A DNA stretch of 64,000 nt, taken from contig JAEXGM010000126.1 in the NCBI GenBank assembly GCA_023450835.1, forward strand, positions 8,096 to 72,095, in the 5' to 3' direction. This DNA is from Bacillota bacterium. GTDB lineage: Bacteria > Bacillota > Clostridia > Lachnospirales > Lachnospiraceae. The notes beneath the pieces were generated by a model. The model was not told where the DNA came from. It worked only from the letters and a program-made list of their open reading frames with translations, and searched no databases. Position numbers and translations under genes: made by a program. Of this stretch, positions 51,330-60,479 are shown in pieces (positions within the stretch are counted from its first letter, which is position 1; every line of letters begins with the position of its first letter).

Positions 51330-51333
51330 AGAT

Positions 51334-52776
51334 ATGGGTATGAATCAGAACAAAGGCTTTAAGAAAGATTTTTTCTGGGGAGGTGCAGTAGCGGCGAACC
51401 AGTGTGAAGGCGCCTGGCAGGAAGGCGGAAAGGGCTGGTGCGTTGCAGATATTAATCTTTTCCGTGAAGACATTCCATTAAATAAAAAGTATAACGAAGA
51501 AATCACAACAAAAGAAATCCTTGAGGCGATGGAAGACAGGAACGGAGTCTATCCCAAAAGGTGGGGAATTGATTTTTACCATACCTTCAGGGAAGATTTG
51601 AAATTACTAAAAGGCCTTGGTATGAATTCCTTTCGTACCTCCATTAATTGGGCAAGAATATTTCCAAATGGTGATGAAGAGCAGCCCAATGAAGAAGGAC
51701 TGAAATTCTATGATGAGCTGATTGATGAGATTATTGCGAATGGTATGGAGCCGCTTATAACAGTATCCCATTATGAGATGCCTTTGAATCTGACCTTAAA
51801 ATATAAAGGCTGGTATTCCAGAGAAGTGATTGATTTCTTTGTACGGTATTGCCAGGTGCTGATTGACCGCTATAAAGGCAAGGTGAAGTATTGGATTCTT
51901 GTAAATCAGATCAACCTGATTGTACATGAATCTTTTAACCACCTGGGAATTGCTGAGGATAAGGTGGACAATCTTCTGGAAGCAAAATACCAGGGAGTGC
52001 ACAATGAGATGGTCGCTTGTGCAAAAGCTACGAAGTATGCCAGAGAAGCGGATAAGAATGCCCGAATCGGAATGATGTTCTGCGATGGCATCAGTTATGC
52101 GGCAACCTGTAAACCGGAAGATGTACTGGCCAATTATAAACGGAATCAGATGGAATACCTCTATGGCGATGTGCTGTTAAGAGGAAAGTATCAGGGTTAT
52201 GCCTTCCGCTACTTTGATGACCAGGGAATTCATATTGAATTTGGTGAAGGTGATGAGGAGGTATTAAAGAACACGGCTGACTTTATGGCTATCTCTTACT
52301 ATTATACCAGAATCTGCGATGCGGAAAGTATGAAAAAGAAGAAAACCTCATATGATAATCCTTATATTAAATCCAGTGACTGGGGCTGGGGAATTGACCC
52401 TGTCGGCTTAAGGACAAAGCTGAATATGTATTATGACAGGTACCAGATGCCGATTATGATAGCGGAAAATGGTCTTGGCAGCTTTGATAAACTGGAAGAG
52501 GACGGCAGCATTCATGATCCTTACCGCGTGGACTACTTAAGAGCACATGTTGAACAGATCAGAGAAGCGGTATTGGACGGAGTGGATGTAATAGGCTACT
52601 ATCCCTGGGGACCCATTGACATTGTAAGCTGCTCTTCGTCGGAAATGAGCAAAAGGTATGGTTTTATCCATGTGGACTTGGATAACTACGGCAAAGGCTC
52701 CGGTAAGAGAAGGTTTAAGGACAGCTATGACTGGTATAAAAAGGTGATTGAAACCAACGGAGAGATATTAAATTGA
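51334..52776 (+). CDS. GH1 enzyme, 6-phospho-beta-glycosidase-like, with Gln at the acid/base position
   Basis: A 480-residue family 1 glycoside hydrolase. ATG 51334 after GGAG is chosen; an open frame extends upstream into the IIA gene. The nucleophile Glu378 is present in I-A-E-N-G. The general acid/base normally lies in T-F-N-E-I/P; here it reads L-V-N-Q192-I-N, so the Glu is replaced by Gln, as in plant myrosinases. The phosphate-binding signature S-x-x-E-M-S-K-R-Y-G-F near the C-terminus supports 6-phospho-sugar substrates made by the PTS. It may prefer substrates with good leaving groups, such as phospho-thioglucosides, or use another acid. Confidence 0.92.
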   Translation: MGMNQNKGFKKDFFWGGAVAANQCEGAWQEGGKGWCVADINLFREDIPLNKKYNEEITTKEILEAMEDRNGVYPKRWGIDFYHTFREDLKLLKGLGMNSFRTSINWARIFPNGDEEQPNEEGLKFYDELIDEIIANGMEPLITVSHYEMPLNLTLKYKGWYSREVIDFFVRYCQVLIDRYKGKVKYWILVNQINLIVHESFNHLGIAEDKVDNLLEAKYQGVHNEMVACAKATKYAREADKNARIGMMFCDGISYAATCKPEDVLANYKRNQMEYLYGDVLLRGKYQGYAFRYFDDQGIHIEFGEGDEEVLKNTADFMAISYYYTRICDAESMKKKKTSYDNPYIKSSDWGWGIDPVGLRTKLNMYYDRYQMPIMIAENGLGSFDKLEEDGSIHDPYRVDYLRAHVEQIREAVLDGVDVIGYYPWGPIDIVSCSSSEMSKRYGFIHVDLDNYGKGSGKRRFKDSYDWYKKVIETNGEILN

Positions 52777-53651
52777 ATAAGAAAAAAGCCGCAGTTTTAT
52801 TTGTGATAGGTGCCGCCTGCATGTGGGGGACACTGGGGGTTACCGTAAGAATTCTCTCAGGCTTTGGATTCTCCGCTATTCAGATAGTGGCAGCCAGACT
52901 GGCAGTTTCTGCGGCACTGCTGGGAATCTATTTGTTAGCCACCGATAAGACCAGGCTAAGAATTGAGAAGAAGGATATTAAGTGGTTTATAGGGACCGGA
53001 ATATTTAGCATGCTATTTTTTAATACCTGTTACTGCCTGACGGTGTCTAAGACTTCCTTATCCGTAGCAGCCGTTCTCCTTTATACCTCACCCATATTTG
53101 TTACCGTTCTGTCTGCAATTATATTTAAAGAAAAGATTACCCGCAAGAAAACGCTTGCAATGCTGTTCTCGGTTGCAGGGTGTGCGCTGGTATCGGGGGT
53201 GTTTCAGGGGAATTCCGGAAAAACTCCTGCTATAGGTATTATACTGGGAATCTGCGCGGCTTTTGGATATGCCCTGTATGGTATTTTCGCAAAAATACTG
53301 GTTCAAAAATATCACTCTCTTACCATTTTATTCTATACTTTTTTATTAGCCGGACTGGGAGGAGTATTCATCGGTGACACTCCTAAGATGATACGTATTA
53401 TGATGAATGCTCCCGTTTCCGTACCCGCTGTCATAGGAACGGCGCTGCTTTGCAGTGTGATACCCTATATACTATATACCACGGCGCTAAAGCACATTGA
53501 AGCCAGCAAAGTATCCATAGTAGCATCGATTGAACCGGTGGTGGCCACAGTGCTTGGTGTTCTGGTCTTTCGGGAATCGCTGACACTTACCGGTGTGGCA
53601 GGAATATTATGTGTTTTGGCTGCTATTGGTATACTCAATATGGGAGAGTAA
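52773..53651 (+). CDS. EamA-family (DMT) transporter
   Basis: A 292-residue membrane protein with ten helices in two EamA repeats (first: W-G-T-L-G-V-T-V-R; second: P-A-I-G-I-I-L-G-I-C-A-A-F-G-Y-A-L-Y-G). The TTG start overlaps the GH1 TGA by three bases. DMT proteins export amino acids, sugars or drugs; here it might export an aglycone or product released by the GH1 enzyme (inference). Confidence 0.9.
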   Translation: MNKKKAAVLFVIGAACMWGTLGVTVRILSGFGFSAIQIVAARLAVSAALLGIYLLATDKTRLRIEKKDIKWFIGTGIFSMLFFNTCYCLTVSKTSLSVAAVLLYTSPIFVTVLSAIIFKEKITRKKTLAMLFSVAGCALVSGVFQGNSGKTPAIGIILGICAAFGYALYGIFAKILVQKYHSLTILFYTFLLAGLGGVFIGDTPKMIRIMMNAPVSVPAVIGTALLCSVIPYILYTTALKHIEASKVSIVASIEPVVATVLGVLVFRESLTLTGVAGILCVLAAIGILNMGE

Positions 53652-53672
53652 GCCAGGAAAAGGATGGTCAGT

Positions 53673-55598
53673 ATGAAGAGCAATTGTGTGCAGTTAATTA
53701 AAATCATGATGGATTATGGAGACTGGATAACTGCCGGTCATCTGGCCAGCGAGTTAAATGTATCGGAGCGGAGCGTAAAAAGCTATATTGCAGAGATAAA
53801 CTATCAGGAAAAGGAACTGATTGCTTCATCCAGAAAAGGCTATTTTCTGGAGGCGGAAAGAGCGGCAAAAGTTCTGGATAATAACAGCCGGAAACTTCCC
53901 CAGACTTCCAAAGAAAGAGTGAACTTCTATATTACAAGACTTTTAATGGGAGATGCAAGCGGAGACAAAAAAACAGACCTGTATGATTTGGCAGATGAGA
54001 TATTTGTAAGCTTTGAAACTGTCAAGAAAGATATCCCCAAGGTAAAAAGCAAACTCATGGAATACGATCTTGTTCTCTCTACTTCCGGCTCCGCTGTTTC
54101 TCTGGAAGGGGAGGAACTGGATAAAAGAAAGCTTTTGAGTGCAATTCTATACGAAGAATTTAATCATAATGTTATGAGCCTGGAAATTCTGGAACGGGAA
54201 TTTCCGGGCTATGACCTGGAAGTACTTCAGGGAATTATACGTAAGGAATGTAAGAAGTTCCATTATTTTATCAATGAATATGCACTTTTAAGTCTGGTCC
54301 TTGATATTGTAATCGGTATGGACCGGATTAAAAAAGAGAGGACCTTTGGGCAATTCAGAAAAGAAAGAATAAGTTTCGGCATCAGAGAACAGGAGCTGGC
54401 ACAGAATATTGCAGCTTTGATAGAAACCAACTACCGGATTCGTTATAGTCCCGTTGAGTTGGAAGAACTGACAATCATTCTGTTGAGCCATCTGATGAAG
54501 GTGGATTATACGGTCCTGACTACCGAGAATATCGAGAATGTTGTTGGGAAGGAATGTATCTCAATTGTAAAAGAAATCTTGGGATTACTGAAAAGAACGT
54601 ACTTTATCGATACCAACAACAAAGATTTTATTATAAAATTTACACTTCATATAAAGAATCTGCTGGTCCGCCTGGAGAGCGGGTATACAACAAAGAATCC
54701 CCTGCTGGACCACATAAAGAACACCTGCCCGCTGATATTTGAGTGTGCTGTTGAAGTTGCGGACAAGTTGAGGCAGCTTACCAAATACGATATAAAAGAA
54801 GATGAAATTGCGTATATTGCCCTCCATATCGGAGGCAATTTAGAGACACAGAAGTCCCGCAGAAAAATTGTAAGCTGTGTTATTTTGTTTCCCCAGTATT
54901 ACGATTACTCCGGTAAACTGGTGGAGAAATTAAGAGAACATTACGGTGAAAGGCTGGATATAAAAACCGTAATCACTTCTGCGGAGGAAATAAAAGAGGC
55001 TGCCAAATCCGATCTGATTATTTCTACGATTCCCATTAGCGGAATCCTATACAGTGAATGGGTTATGATAACACCATTTCTGAACAGCCGGGATTTTCAG
55101 GAGATAGAAGAAAAGATATTAAAGATTAATCTTAGAAAAAATAAGGCTAGGTTAAAGAAGCATTTAATGGAGATTTCCAATCCGAAATTATTCTTTAAGA
55201 ACCTGGATTTAAAAAACAGGCAGGAAGTTCTGCGTTACCTGACAGACGTCATGATACAGGAGAATTACGTATCGGAATCCTATTATGAGGAAGTCTTTGA
55301 CAGGGAAAAGCGGGCCTCTACCGCATTCGGGCATATTGCTGTGCCTCATTCTATGAAGATGAATGCCCGTAAAACGGTTCTGGCTGTTTTAATTAATGAG
55401 AAGAAGCCGATTAAATGGGAAGGGCATTATGTAAATATTGTCCTGCTGTTTGCCATAAATGAAGATGAAAGAGAAATCTTTCATGATGTGTACGATAATT
55501 TAATTGTTCTGCTGTTGGAAAAAAAGAATGCGGCAATGATAACCGGATGCAATACGTATATTGAGTTTATCGAGGCCATAGTGGAATGTTTTAATTGA
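53673..55598 (+). CDS. PRD-containing transcriptional regulator with PTS IIB- and IIA-like domains
   Basis: A 641-residue activator of the MtlR/LicR type. N-terminal HTH (A-S-E-L-N-V-S-E-R-S-V-K-S-Y-I) and a second HTH near residue 90 precede two PRDs (about 165-390), a IIB-like region (about 400-480) and a C-terminal IIA (mannitol/fructose type) with His559 in G-H-I-A-V-P-H-S. Phosphorylation by HPr and IIB normally sets activity. ATG 53673 is preferred to ATG 53664, which touches the AAAAGG site. It probably controls its own operon. Confidence 0.92.
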   Translation: MKSNCVQLIKIMMDYGDWITAGHLASELNVSERSVKSYIAEINYQEKELIASSRKGYFLEAERAAKVLDNNSRKLPQTSKERVNFYITRLLMGDASGDKKTDLYDLADEIFVSFETVKKDIPKVKSKLMEYDLVLSTSGSAVSLEGEELDKRKLLSAILYEEFNHNVMSLEILEREFPGYDLEVLQGIIRKECKKFHYFINEYALLSLVLDIVIGMDRIKKERTFGQFRKERISFGIREQELAQNIAALIETNYRIRYSPVELEELTIILLSHLMKVDYTVLTTENIENVVGKECISIVKEILGLLKRTYFIDTNNKDFIIKFTLHIKNLLVRLESGYTTKNPLLDHIKNTCPLIFECAVEVADKLRQLTKYDIKEDEIAYIALHIGGNLETQKSRRKIVSCVILFPQYYDYSGKLVEKLREHYGERLDIKTVITSAEEIKEAAKSDLIISTIPISGILYSEWVMITPFLNSRDFQEIEEKILKINLRKNKARLKKHLMEISNPKLFFKNLDLKNRQEVLRYLTDVMIQENYVSESYYEEVFDREKRASTAFGHIAVPHSMKMNARKTVLAVLINEKKPIKWEGHYVNIVLLFAINEDEREIFHDVYDNLIVLLLEKKNAAMITGCNTYIEFIEAIVECFN

Positions 55599-55616
55599 GG
55601 AAGGAGGAAAAATAAT

Positions 55617-55874
55617 ATGAAACAATTTGATTATATAATTACGGAACCTGTAGGAATCCATGCAAGGCCGGCCAGTATATTAGTAAAGGCGGCTACCGCC
55701 TTTCAGAGCAATATTATGATTGAAAGGAACGGGAAGACCGCTGATGTAAAGAGACTGCTGGCTTTAATGGCACTTAGCGTAAAGTGCGGAGAGCAGGTGC
55801 ACTTTTCCATAGAAGGAGCTGACGAAGAGCTTGCGGCAAAAAAACTGGAGGAATTCGTAAGAGGTAATTTATAG
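55617..55874 (+). CDS. HPr-like phosphocarrier lacking Ser46
   Basis: An 85-residue HPr. The phosphoacceptor His15 is in V-G-I-H-A-R-P-A-S. In Firmicutes HPr, Ser46 in K-S-I-M-G-V-M is phosphorylated by HPr kinase for catabolite control; here the aligned residue is Arg46 (V-K-R-L-L-A-L-M). It should carry phosphate from EI but not act as a catabolite co-repressor. It is placed directly before the EI gene. Confidence 0.93.
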   Translation: MKQFDYIITEPVGIHARPASILVKAATAFQSNIMIERNGKTADVKRLLALMALSVKCGEQVHFSIEGADEELAAKKLEEFVRGNL

Positions 55875-55885
55875 GGAGTGTGCGT

Positions 55886-57511
55886 ATGGAGGAATATACA
55901 GGAAAAGCGGTGTCGGATTGCATTGCAATCGGTAAAATAAGAGTATTCTCCAAAGAGGATTCCTTAATAGAAAAGATAAGTGTACAGGATACGGCAGCAG
56001 AGAAAAAGCGTTATGAGGCAGCCAGGGCAGAGGCTGTATTACAGCTGGAAGAATTATATGAAAAGGCGGCAGCAGATACCGGTGAGGAAGCTGGAGCTAT
56101 TTTCAAAATGCATTCCATGCTGTTAGAGGACCCGGACTATGTGGATTCAGTGAATTTCATAATTGCTTCCGAAAACACCAACAGCGAGCATGCCGTAAAA
56201 GCAACAGGAGAAAAATTAGCTTCCATCTTTTCTGAAATGGAAGATGAATATATGAAAGAGCGGGCCGCTGATATAACTGATGTTACAGAGCGGCTGATAA
56301 GAATATTAACGGGAAAAACGGAGGACTTTATTCTCAGGGAACCGGCTATTATTGTGGCAGAGGACTTGACGCCCAGTGAGACGGTTCAAATGGATAAGAG
56401 CAAAATATTGGCCTTTGTAACCAGGCATGGCTCCGTTAACTCCCATACGGCCATTCTGGCCAGAATGATGGGAATCCCGGCTCTTATCGGAACCAATATG
56501 GCGGAGCCTCGTTCACTGGAAGGAAAACTTGCTGTTGCAGACGGTAAGAAAGGAATCTTTCTGGTAGAACCCGATGCAAAACAATTAAAGGTATATGAAG
56601 AGAAACAACAGGAAGAGGCAGAACATAAGGCTGATTTAAAGAAGCTTATCGGTAAAGAGACAGTGACACAGGACAAAAGGGCAATAAAGCTCTATGCCAA
56701 TATCGGAAGTACGGAGGACCTGTCAGCAGTACTGGGGCAGGATGCCGAAGGAATCGGACTCTTTCGAAGTGAATTTCTGTATCTGGAGAAGGATAACTAT
56801 CCCACAGAAGAAGAACAGTTTCAGGCATATAAGCAGGTACTGGAAGCCATGGAGGGGAAGAAGGTAATTATCAGGACCCTTGATATCGGCGCCGATAAAC
56901 AGGCAGAATATTTTCAGATGGAAAAAGAAGAAAATCCTGCCATGGGCTGTAGAGCTATTCGAATCTGCCTGGAAAGGACAGAAGTATTTAAGACACAGCT
57001 GAGAGCCTTGCTAAGAGCCAGTGTTTTCGGAAATCTGGCGGTTATGTATCCCATGATTATATCCGTTGAAGAAATAATAAGAACTAAGGAAATTGTGGAG
57101 GAAGTAAAGCAGGAGCTGACGGACAATTCAATTCCTTTCGGCCGGATAGAGCAGGGGATTATGGTAGAGACACCGGCAGCTGTTCTTATCAGCGATCTGC
57201 TGGCGAAAGAAGCGGACTTCTTTAGCATAGGAACCAATGACCTTACCCAATATACGCTTGCGGTGGACAGACAGAATCCAAAGCTGATTGATTATTACAA
57301 TCCGAAACATGAGGCAGTATTTCGAATGATACAGATGGTTGTTAAAAACGGGCATGAAGCAGGTATCTGGGTTGGTATCTGCGGGGAGCTGGCAGCGGAT
57401 TTGTCACTGACGGAGGTGTTCTTAAGGGCAGGGGTAGATGAACTTTCGGTTTCACCTCCCTATATTCTTCCGGTGAGAGAAAGGGTGCGTCAGCTGGATT
57501 TATCAAAATAA
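55886..57511 (+). CDS. PTS enzyme I (PEP-protein phosphotransferase)
   Basis: A 541-residue EI. The active His187 is in G-S-V-N-S-H-T-A-I, and the PEP-binding C-terminal domain has G-A-D-K, G-C-R-A-I-R, G-T-N-D-L-T-Q and Cys499 in I-C-G-E-L-A. ATG 55886 after AGGGAG is preferred to GTG 55880. It starts the phosphorelay EI-HPr-IIA-IIB-IIC, all encoded in this operon. It is slightly shorter than housekeeping EI (about 570). Confidence 0.95.
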   Translation: MEEYTGKAVSDCIAIGKIRVFSKEDSLIEKISVQDTAAEKKRYEAARAEAVLQLEELYEKAAADTGEEAGAIFKMHSMLLEDPDYVDSVNFIIASENTNSEHAVKATGEKLASIFSEMEDEYMKERAADITDVTERLIRILTGKTEDFILREPAIIVAEDLTPSETVQMDKSKILAFVTRHGSVNSHTAILARMMGIPALIGTNMAEPRSLEGKLAVADGKKGIFLVEPDAKQLKVYEEKQQEEAEHKADLKKLIGKETVTQDKRAIKLYANIGSTEDLSAVLGQDAEGIGLFRSEFLYLEKDNYPTEEEQFQAYKQVLEAMEGKKVIIRTLDIGADKQAEYFQMEKEENPAMGCRAIRICLERTEVFKTQLRALLRASVFGNLAVMYPMIISVEEIIRTKEIVEEVKQELTDNSIPFGRIEQGIMVETPAAVLISDLLAKEADFFSIGTNDLTQYTLAVDRQNPKLIDYYNPKHEAVFRMIQMVVKNGHEAGIWVGICGELAADLSLTEVFLRAGVDELSVSPPYILPVRERVRQLDLSK

Positions 57512-57630
57512 CAGATAGCCATGCCCTTTTCAATGCTCCGCAAAATTGGGCTGAGGATTTCGCAGGTGCAATCTTGTGTGAAAATTATTTTTTTAGTTTT
57601 AACATTATTCATTAATAAAATCAGATTGAG

Positions 57631-57671
57631 AAATTGGATTGGTGGCAGCTCTGCCATCAATCCAATTTTTA
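57631..57671 (+). terminator. Terminator of the PTS operon
   Basis: AAATTGGATTGGTGGCAG pairs with CTGCCATCAATCCAATTT, followed by TTATT. The remaining gap to 57848 shows only a weak promoter candidate (TTGACT at 57719, TAGACT at 57742). Confidence 0.85.
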
Positions 57672-57847
57672 TTGTCAAGTAAATAATACTCCATCTTTAA
57701 TACAGTCTCAGGCTGTGTTTGACTTTAGTGGGGAATTTTGTTAGACTAATAGACGGTGATACCATGGCAAGTGTTTAAGAACTGGTATCCTTTGAAAGAA
57801 ATATGCTGCAACGTAATGGCCCATAGGATAGAAAGGTGGAACAGGTT

Positions 57848-58615
57848 ATGAAAAACCTTGCCAAACCGGTAAATTTCAGGGACTTAGGCGGAATAACAGG
57901 AAAAGACGGCAAGAAAATCCGTCCCTTAAGTATACTTCGCTCAGGAGAACTGGTAAAACTTACAAAAGAAGATATCGAGATACTGGAGAAAGAATATCAG
58001 TTAAGAACTATTGTGGATCTGCGGGGGGAAAAGGAATATGGAGAGAAACCCGATGAGGAAGTTCCGGGAACCACCTATCACAATGTTGATATCTTAAAGA
58101 AAATTCATGAAACCGGAGCAGATCTGGGAAGCCTGGAAACAGTTCAGGATATCCATGGTGCTCATTATCATATGAATCTCCTGTATGAACAAATGGTTAC
58201 CAATGAAGGTGCGGGGAGAGGCTTTCGGGAAGTTCTTGATATCCTTTTAGCACAGGAAGAAGGAGCATTTCTTTTCCACTGTTTTGCCGGTAAAGACAGA
58301 ACAGGATTGACGGCAGCGATTATCTTAACAATTCTCGGTGTAAGCAAAGAAGATATCTTATATGATTATTTAAAGACCAATGAACAAAGAAAAGAAGAGA
58401 ATGACGAACTGCTGGGTAAGCTCCTGGAGCAGGGCTTTAGCAAGGAACAGTGCAGTGTCGTGGAGATAGCTCTTACTGTGAACGCAGAATATCTTGAAAC
58501 TGCTTATAAGACCGCAGAGAAGCTATATGGTTCTTTTCAAAATTATATATATCAGGCATTAAAGGTAACAAAAGCGGAAGAAAAAGAGCTGCAAGGAAAA
58601 TATCTAATGGATTAA
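57848..58615 (+). CDS. Tyrosine-protein phosphatase (DSP-like)
   Basis: A 255-residue protein with the cysteine phosphatase loop H-C145-F-A-G-K-D-R-T-G (C-x5-R). The N-terminal V-N-F-R-D-L-G-G and L-R-S-G-E-L are hallmarks of the Tyr/Ser phosphatase family found in Firmicutes. ATG 57848 is preferred to GTG 57836 on spacing from GAAAGGTGG. Its target is unknown; it may act on proteins or phosphoinositide-like compounds. Confidence 0.93.
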   Translation: MKNLAKPVNFRDLGGITGKDGKKIRPLSILRSGELVKLTKEDIEILEKEYQLRTIVDLRGEKEYGEKPDEEVPGTTYHNVDILKKIHETGADLGSLETVQDIHGAHYHMNLLYEQMVTNEGAGRGFREVLDILLAQEEGAFLFHCFAGKDRTGLTAAIILTILGVSKEDILYDYLKTNEQRKEENDELLGKLLEQGFSKEQCSVVEIALTVNAEYLETAYKTAEKLYGSFQNYIYQALKVTKAEEKELQGKYLMD

Positions 58616-59066
58616 CAGTATAAAAAAGCTAAAGAAAATATGGGATAACCCCATAAAAAGAGGAGGGGCCGGCAGAAATTCTGCCGGCCATTTATGAAAA
58701 AAAGTTTATGTCAACAAGGTTGGGGAGCCTTGATTTACGCTTAAATTGTATTGCTTTTAATAAGTGTTTCTTTCTTTGTTTATCTTATGAATTCATTATA
58801 ACGTTCACATGTGTATAGAGTTTGAAGGAAAATTGAAGAGTTTGTGAACAATTAAGAAAGATACTATAAACTTTAGGAAGAAAGAATAAAGGAAAAAGTA
58901 AAACGGACACATAAGAGCACTTACGGACAGGAGAAAAGAAAGTGTCTCTGATAAGATAGATTCATAAGACGAAGGCAAGGCATAATTCACATATCGAAAG
59001 GCAGGGGCTGTTAGCGGGAATTTGAAAGTATAATTCACATACGGCAGAAAGGGCAGGATTGTTAGC
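58616..59066 (+). other. Intergenic region with GC-rich hairpin and direct repeat
   Basis: GGCCGGCAG/CTGCCGGCC (58667-58689) is a perfect hairpin after the phosphatase gene and may act as a terminator although the T tract is weak. An imperfect direct repeat follows: 58982-59018 and 59030-59068 both contain ATAATTCACATA and a G-rich stretch ending TTGTTAGC or CTGTTAGC. The second copy supplies the ribosome site of the next gene. Confidence 0.5.
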
Positions 59067-59906
59067 ATGGACTGGATTCAGACATTGGAAAAGGCGATAG
59101 ATTACATGGAGGAAAACCTGCTTGGCAATCTGGAATGTGAAGAGGTTGCGGAAAGGGTATATGTCTCAAATCATCATTTTCAGAGAACCTTTACCCTGCT
59201 TACCGGGCTGACGATGGGTGAGTATATCAGAAACAGGCGTCTCTCTCTTGCCGGAGGGGAACTTCTTAAGAAGGAGAGCAAAGTAATTGAGGTGGCATTA
59301 AAATATGGCTACGATTCACCGGAAAGCTTCACGAAGGCCTTCAAAAGATTCCATGGAATAACTCCGGTACAAGTAAAAAAACAAGGGGCCAGTTTAAAAT
59401 CCTTTAATCGTCTTATAATTAAAATAATTATGGAAGGTGGAAGCAGTATGGATTACAGAATTGAAAAAAAAGAAGCATTTGAGGTCGTTCTTATGACGAG
59501 GACCTTCAACTACCAGAACAATATGTCAGATATTCCGAAGTTTTGGTCAGAGTATTTGGAAAGCGGCCTGGATGAGAAAGTATGCGGAGCTCTTGGAATT
59601 TGCCTGCCTATGGATGATGAAACAAAAGAATTTGAGTATGGTATCGGCTGCTGTAAGGAATTCGCAAAGGAGGTGCCGGAAGGGTTTAAGACCTATACCG
59701 TTCCTGCCTATACCTGGGCAATATTCCGCTGTGTAGGCCCTATGCCGGGAGCTATTCAGGATATGTGGAAGAGAGTATACAGCGAGTGGCTTCCCCAGGC
59801 AAATTATGAACTGGTACAGGGTTATGATATTGAAAATTATACGGAGGGAGATAGCGCCAGTCCTAATTATGTAAGTGAAATCTGGCTTCCGGTAAAAGAG
59901 AAATAG
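59067..59906 (+). CDS. AraC-family regulator with GyrI-like effector domain
   Basis: A 279-residue protein. The N-terminal double HTH (L-E-C-E-E-V-A-E-R-V-Y-V-S-N-H-H-F-Q-R, then V-A-L-K-Y-G-Y-D-S-P-E-S-F-T-K-A-F) resembles SoxS/Rob. From about residue 130 a GyrI-like domain (M-D-Y-R-I-E-K-K-E-A-F ... E-I-W-L-P-V) would bind small hydrophobic ligands. Such proteins govern multidrug or stress genes. Position next to ilvBN seems incidental. Confidence 0.93.
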   Translation: MDWIQTLEKAIDYMEENLLGNLECEEVAERVYVSNHHFQRTFTLLTGLTMGEYIRNRRLSLAGGELLKKESKVIEVALKYGYDSPESFTKAFKRFHGITPVQVKKQGASLKSFNRLIIKIIMEGGSSMDYRIEKKEAFEVVLMTRTFNYQNNMSDIPKFWSEYLESGLDEKVCGALGICLPMDDETKEFEYGIGCCKEFAKEVPEGFKTYTVPAYTWAIFRCVGPMPGAIQDMWKRVYSEWLPQANYELVQGYDIENYTEGDSASPNYVSEIWLPVKEK

Positions 59907-59937
59907 TACGGCAAATGCATGAAATTAAAATTATAGG

Positions 59938-59966
59938 TTGACAAGAATTTATGTATATGATAAAGT
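59938..59966 (+). promoter_or_regulatory. Promoter of the ilvB T-box transcript
   Basis: TTGACA (59938-59943), 17 bases, TAAAGT with a TG extension. Confidence 0.65.
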
Positions 59967-59979
59967 CTTGAGTAATAAA

Positions 59980-60296
59980 TATACAGTTTAAATGCAGTGA
60001 CAAGGAGGAGTACATACTCAGCCCGGATTTCAGAGAGAAGATATTTGGTGAAAGTCTTCATTCAGGAGGTATGGAAGTAGCCTTTGAGCAGTGGACCGAA
60101 AAGGAACGGGAATTTATTCCTTAGTAGACTCCAACGGAAGTTTCCGCCGTTACCCGGGAAACGGTATCGATATCTTTGCTTTCTTATGTCAGAGAATCCG
60201 TATCGGTGTGAGTGCAGAGATTTATCTCTGAATTTAGGTGGTAACACGGATAATTATTCGCCCTAAGCTAAAACTTTAGCTTAGGGCGTTTTTTTA
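59980..60296 (+). promoter_or_regulatory. T-box riboswitch before ilvB (probable valine specifier)
   Basis: Stem I has the AGTA bulge (GAGGAGTA), CAGAGAG and GGTGAAAG. The 3' specifier loop reads GAA-GTA-G, with GTA (Val) at 60077-60079 just before the basal stem CCTTTG. The T-box AGGTGGTAACACGG is at 60236-60249. The terminator CGCCCTAAGCTAAA/TTTAGCTTAGGGCG with a T run ends at 60296. It should permit ilvB expression when charged tRNA is scarce. Confidence 0.9.
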
Positions 60297-60479
60297 GTTT
60301 ATTTTAGGCTGAAATTCAATATTCAACAGTTCCTGCTGAGAGTGATAAAGGGAGGGAAGGAGACTTAACGGAAAAAACATATATCATTATTTTAAGGATG
60401 CAGCATGCACAGAGCATGGTATATGTATAAATATAAAGAATAAGGGATAATTTCCCGGCAGTCAAGAAGGAGGAAGACC

